From contig JALZUI010000066.1 of the NCBI GenBank assembly GCA_023301545.1, positions 1 to 16,120 on the forward strand: a stretch of 16,120 nucleotides of DNA. Direction: 5' to 3'. The DNA is from Akkermansiaceae bacterium. GTDB lineage: Bacteria > Verrucomicrobiota > Verrucomicrobiia > Verrucomicrobiales > Akkermansiaceae. Made by a program: the position numbers and the translations under genes. The notes beneath the pieces are model-generated. The model had not been told where the DNA came from. It worked only from the letters and a program-made list of their open reading frames with translations, and ran no database searches. This document shows, piece by piece, positions 13,443 to 16,120 of this stretch (its first letter is position 1; each line of letters begins with the position of its first letter).

Positions 13443-16043
13443 TTATCTCCATTCATGCTTAGGGTAGCGGCCTGCGAGATCTTTTTTCATCTGAGGGTAG
13501 CCGTTTTCCCAGAAATTTTGGAGGTCTGAGGTGATTTGCCAAGGTCGTTGGTTGGGAGCTAGGATCTGCACGCGGAGAGGAACTGTGTTATTGCACAGGG
13601 CTGGTGTCTCGCGGACGTCATAGAGGCGTTGGAGCTTGACGGCAATAGTTGGAGGATCGCCTTCGGCGTAGGTGACTTGCGTCTTAGTGCCATTGCTGAG
13701 AGAGATGTCGGTGGGGGCGTAGCTTGCGAGCGCTTGTGCCTGCATCGGGCTTAGCCAGTCATTGAGCATTGGCCAGGGGTCTAGGTGTTTTAGCTCCTTT
13801 AGGCGAGTGGCGCCTGTGCAGATTTCTTGTATTAAGTGGGCTCGATCATCGTGACCAATGGGGGGGAGTTCGAGCTCAGGCATCCATTCGGCTAGTTGGT
13901 TCAGGCGGGCGATCCATTGCTCGACCTTATAGTTCCACTTGGGGAGTTCGGCTTCGCCTTCTATAATCATTCGGCTCATGAGTGCCGCCACTTGATCTGA
14001 GTCAGGGGCATTTGGAGAAATCTCATGGCTAATTTGCAGCGATTGCCCCCCGTAGTTATAAGTGGAGAGTTCTTGATTGACGAATTTATTGGTTACCTCA
14101 TCTAGGTTCACTTCATCCTTAGTCGTTATGCGATCAGGGAACCACTCTGCGAGCTGGTCAGTTTCAACCTTGATCAATCCGGAGAGGTGCGTCAGTACGT
14201 CTCGTCCCTGAATCTCTTGGATCTCAGTGGCGAAGAATAAGGTGCCTTGTCGCGCAGGGGTGGAGTCCTCTAATTTACCCTTCCGGTTTCCTATGAGGCG
14301 TGCTGATAGCGTGCCAGAGCCCAGTCGTTGACATAGGCGGTCTGGAAAGGTCAGGGCTACGGCCTTAGCTAGTAGGTCTCCGCGGGAATGAAAATCGGGT
14401 TCTGCGCGGAGACGAGAAGCTTCTCCTAGTGTCCCTATACGTGATTGTAACTGCTGAATTGTGCTATCGAGTTCACGCAGGGCACGCAGGCTGAGGCCGA
14501 AAGGTTTGGCTGCTTGTGGAGAAAACTTATTAACTTTGGCATAGGCGAAGGCGGAGTACAGTCCTGCAAAGGAGGAGGGATCGTGGCGCTCCTCGAAATC
14601 AGAAATCGAGTTCTGGCTCCGCCGCGCTCTGTGAGCATTAGGGTTTTGCAGGCCACTGGTGCGTTTTACAAAGGATTCGCCTTGGAGTAAACCTGCTACG
14701 AAAAGGGTTTCGGGCAAGCAGTCGAGATCAATTCCCGCTAAGACTAACCGGGCGAGTCGAGGTGGGAGGGGGAGTTGGGAAAGTTGCTCTCCCTTCTCTG
14801 TAAGTGTTCCCTCCGTGTTAAGGGCTCCTAGGGCTTGTAAGAGAGCTAGTGCCCGCGCGATAGACTCTTTCGGCGGAGTTTCTAACCACGGGAAGCTTTC
14901 CACCGTATAGCCAAGTTTGGCTAGTAGGAGGATCGTCGGAGCGAGGTCTAGCCTGAGAGCCTCGGGGAGCTGAAATGGTTCTCGTTTTTGTTGGTCGGGT
15001 TCAGACCAAAGGCGGTAGCATATTCCTGGCGCGGTTCGGCCTGCACGGCCCGCGCGCTGGGTTGCTGAGGCCTGTGAAATTTTACGAATGAGGAGCGAGT
15101 CCATATCACGAGTCGGGTCATAACGAGATTCGCGGGCGGTTCCTGTATCGATCACGGTTTTTACCCCCGCAATCGTGAGGGAGGTTTCGGCAACATTGGT
15201 AGCGACGATTATCTTGGGCCGAGGGCAATCGAGTGCTTCCATTTGCTGCTTGGGAGGCAGGCTGCTGTAGAGGGGGAAGATTTCATAGTCTGATAGCCAT
15301 GACGCATTGCTAAGGGTTTCCACAGTCTTGCGGATCTCAAACGCGCCAGGCATGAAGACGAGCCAGTTTCCGCAATCATCTAGGGATGAGATTTCACGCG
15401 AGAGTTCCTTAACGTGTTCCCAGAGCAATGGTGTTTCTGGGCGGCCTGTACGGGGATTGTTTTTCAGTCTAGGGGCGCGGTGGCTGATTTCCACGGGGTA
15501 GGCTCGGCCTTCGGCATTGATCTTGGCACAGGGTGCGAGGTACTTCTCCAGGCTGTCCTCCGCCAGAGTGGCCGACATGACGATCAGCTTAAGGTCTGGT
15601 CGCTTAGTCTGTTGTAAATCGGTGCAATAACCTAGAGCGACATCAGAGGCAATGCGGCGCTCGTGAAATTCATCAAATATAATGAGCCCAACTCCGTGTA
15701 AACTTGGGTTTTCTGCCATTTGACGGAGGAGAACTCCATCGGTCAAAAAGAGGATTTTAGTCTGGGGCGTGAACTTTGCCTCAAACCTCACGGCGTACCC
15801 TACTTCATGGCCAATGCGCTTGCCTAATACGTGCGCCACTCGTTGCGCTAAAAGTCGCGCAGCCAAACGACGCGGCTGCACGATGATGATTTGTCCCTCA
15901 ATCGTATCTGCTTCGTATAGAAAGGGAGGGATTCCTGTAGACTTTCCCGATCCAGTGGGAGCGTTTAAAAGGACTCTTTGCTCCTGCTGCAAGGCTGCGA
16001 TAATTGCTTCTTGGTGGCTGTAAATCGGTAGTGAGTCCTGCAT
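13443..16043 (-). CDS. hrpB: ATP-dependent helicase HrpB (DEAH/RHA family)
   Basis: Superfamily 2 helicase of 866 residues, a little longer than the Escherichia coli protein. The first RecA-like domain carries motif I APTGSGKST (28-36), QPRR (56-59), motif II DEFH (124-127) and SAT (157-159). The second has FMPG (230-233), ATNVAETSLTIAGV (281-294) and QRAGRAGR (329-336). DEFH in place of DEAH is the normal HrpB form. The winged-helix and HA2-type region follow, and the C-terminal third is the HrpB-specific domain ending in the conserved P-K-H-x-W-R stretch. The cellular role of HrpB is not well settled in bacteria, and RNA handling is usually assumed. It is transcribed alone and shares a terminator with the gene at 13102. 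The ATG has no Shine-Dalgarno. The 77 bases upstream hold no gene and no clear promoter. Confidence 0.96.
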   Translation of the reverse strand: MQDSLPIYSHQEAIIAALQQEQRVLLNAPTGSGKSTGIPPFLYEADTIEGQIIIVQPRRLAARLLAQRVAHVLGKRIGHEVGYAVRFEAKFTPQTKILFLTDGVLLRQMAENPSLHGVGLIIFDEFHERRIASDVALGYCTDLQQTKRPDLKLIVMSATLAEDSLEKYLAPCAKINAEGRAYPVEISHRAPRLKNNPRTGRPETPLLWEHVKELSREISSLDDCGNWLVFMPGAFEIRKTVETLSNASWLSDYEIFPLYSSLPPKQQMEALDCPRPKIIVATNVAETSLTIAGVKTVIDTGTARESRYDPTRDMDSLLIRKISQASATQRAGRAGRTAPGICYRLWSEPDQQKREPFQLPEALRLDLAPTILLLAKLGYTVESFPWLETPPKESIARALALLQALGALNTEGTLTEKGEQLSQLPLPPRLARLVLAGIDLDCLPETLFVAGLLQGESFVKRTSGLQNPNAHRARRSQNSISDFEERHDPSSFAGLYSAFAYAKVNKFSPQAAKPFGLSLRALRELDSTIQQLQSRIGTLGEASRLRAEPDFHSRGDLLAKAVALTFPDRLCQRLGSGTLSARLIGNRKGKLEDSTPARQGTLFFATEIQEIQGRDVLTHLSGLIKVETDQLAEWFPDRITTKDEVNLDEVTNKFVNQELSTYNYGGQSLQISHEISPNAPDSDQVAALMSRMIIEGEAELPKWNYKVEQWIARLNQLAEWMPELELPPIGHDDRAHLIQEICTGATRLKELKHLDPWPMLNDWLSPMQAQALASYAPTDISLSNGTKTQVTYAEGDPPTIAVKLQRLYDVRETPALCNNTVPLRVQILAPNQRPWQITSDLQNFWENGYPQMKKDLAGRYPKHEWR

Positions 16044-16120
16044 ACGTGCGATGGTGAATTACTATTAAGTCTGAATTTAATGAATTTGTGGAGCGGTAAG
16101 CGCGCTGGCAGTATATACCT

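Overview
The window reads as ordinary chromosomal DNA of a Gram-negative bacterium of middling GC. My best guess is the Verrucomicrobiota or a PVC-superphylum neighbour. The reasons are an orphan type II-style pseudopilin, a lysine/alanine-repeat histone-like basic protein, pheS without an adjacent pheT, and several short conserved-looking proteins of unknown role. This placement is inference from gene content only. I see no insertion sequence, phage gene, CRISPR array, rRNA or tRNA.

Layout. Positions 1-339 hold no gene that I recognise, but contain a run of potential hairpins and the leader of a pseudopilin gene (340-1008), which ends in a strong terminator. A plus-strand run follows: panC (1175), nadB (2051) and a secreted double-psi-barrel-like protein (3700). 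It meets head-on a minus-strand run of ffh, pdxJ and acpS (6989 down to 4464). Next on the minus strand is pheS (8188-7172), closed by its own terminator and divergent from efp (start at 8325). Then come a small lipoprotein gene and trmL on plus, and rpe on minus, convergent with trmL. ppnP is divergent from rpe. An unknown helical protein (11672-11166, minus) is divergent from proA (11794). A small histone-like gene (13102-13341) shares a two-way terminator with hrpB (16043-13443, minus).

Together the genes are mostly housekeeping. They cover pantothenate/CoA (PanC, and AcpS which spends CoA on acyl carrier protein), NAD (NadB), pyridoxal phosphate (PdxJ), protein targeting (Ffh), translation (PheS, EF-P, TrmL), pentose and nucleoside metabolism (Rpe, PpnP), proline synthesis (ProA) and an HrpB-type helicase. 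The parts with least explanation are the pseudopilin, the secreted barrel protein, the lipoprotein, the TTG-start helical protein and the K/A-repeat protein. Two signals run across the window: most start codons lack a Shine-Dalgarno sequence, and two leaders (pseudopilin, efp) carry inverted repeats built on AACCAC/TGGTT next to their likely promoters. I found no convincing new multi-gene system. The best leads are single genes and regulatory details.
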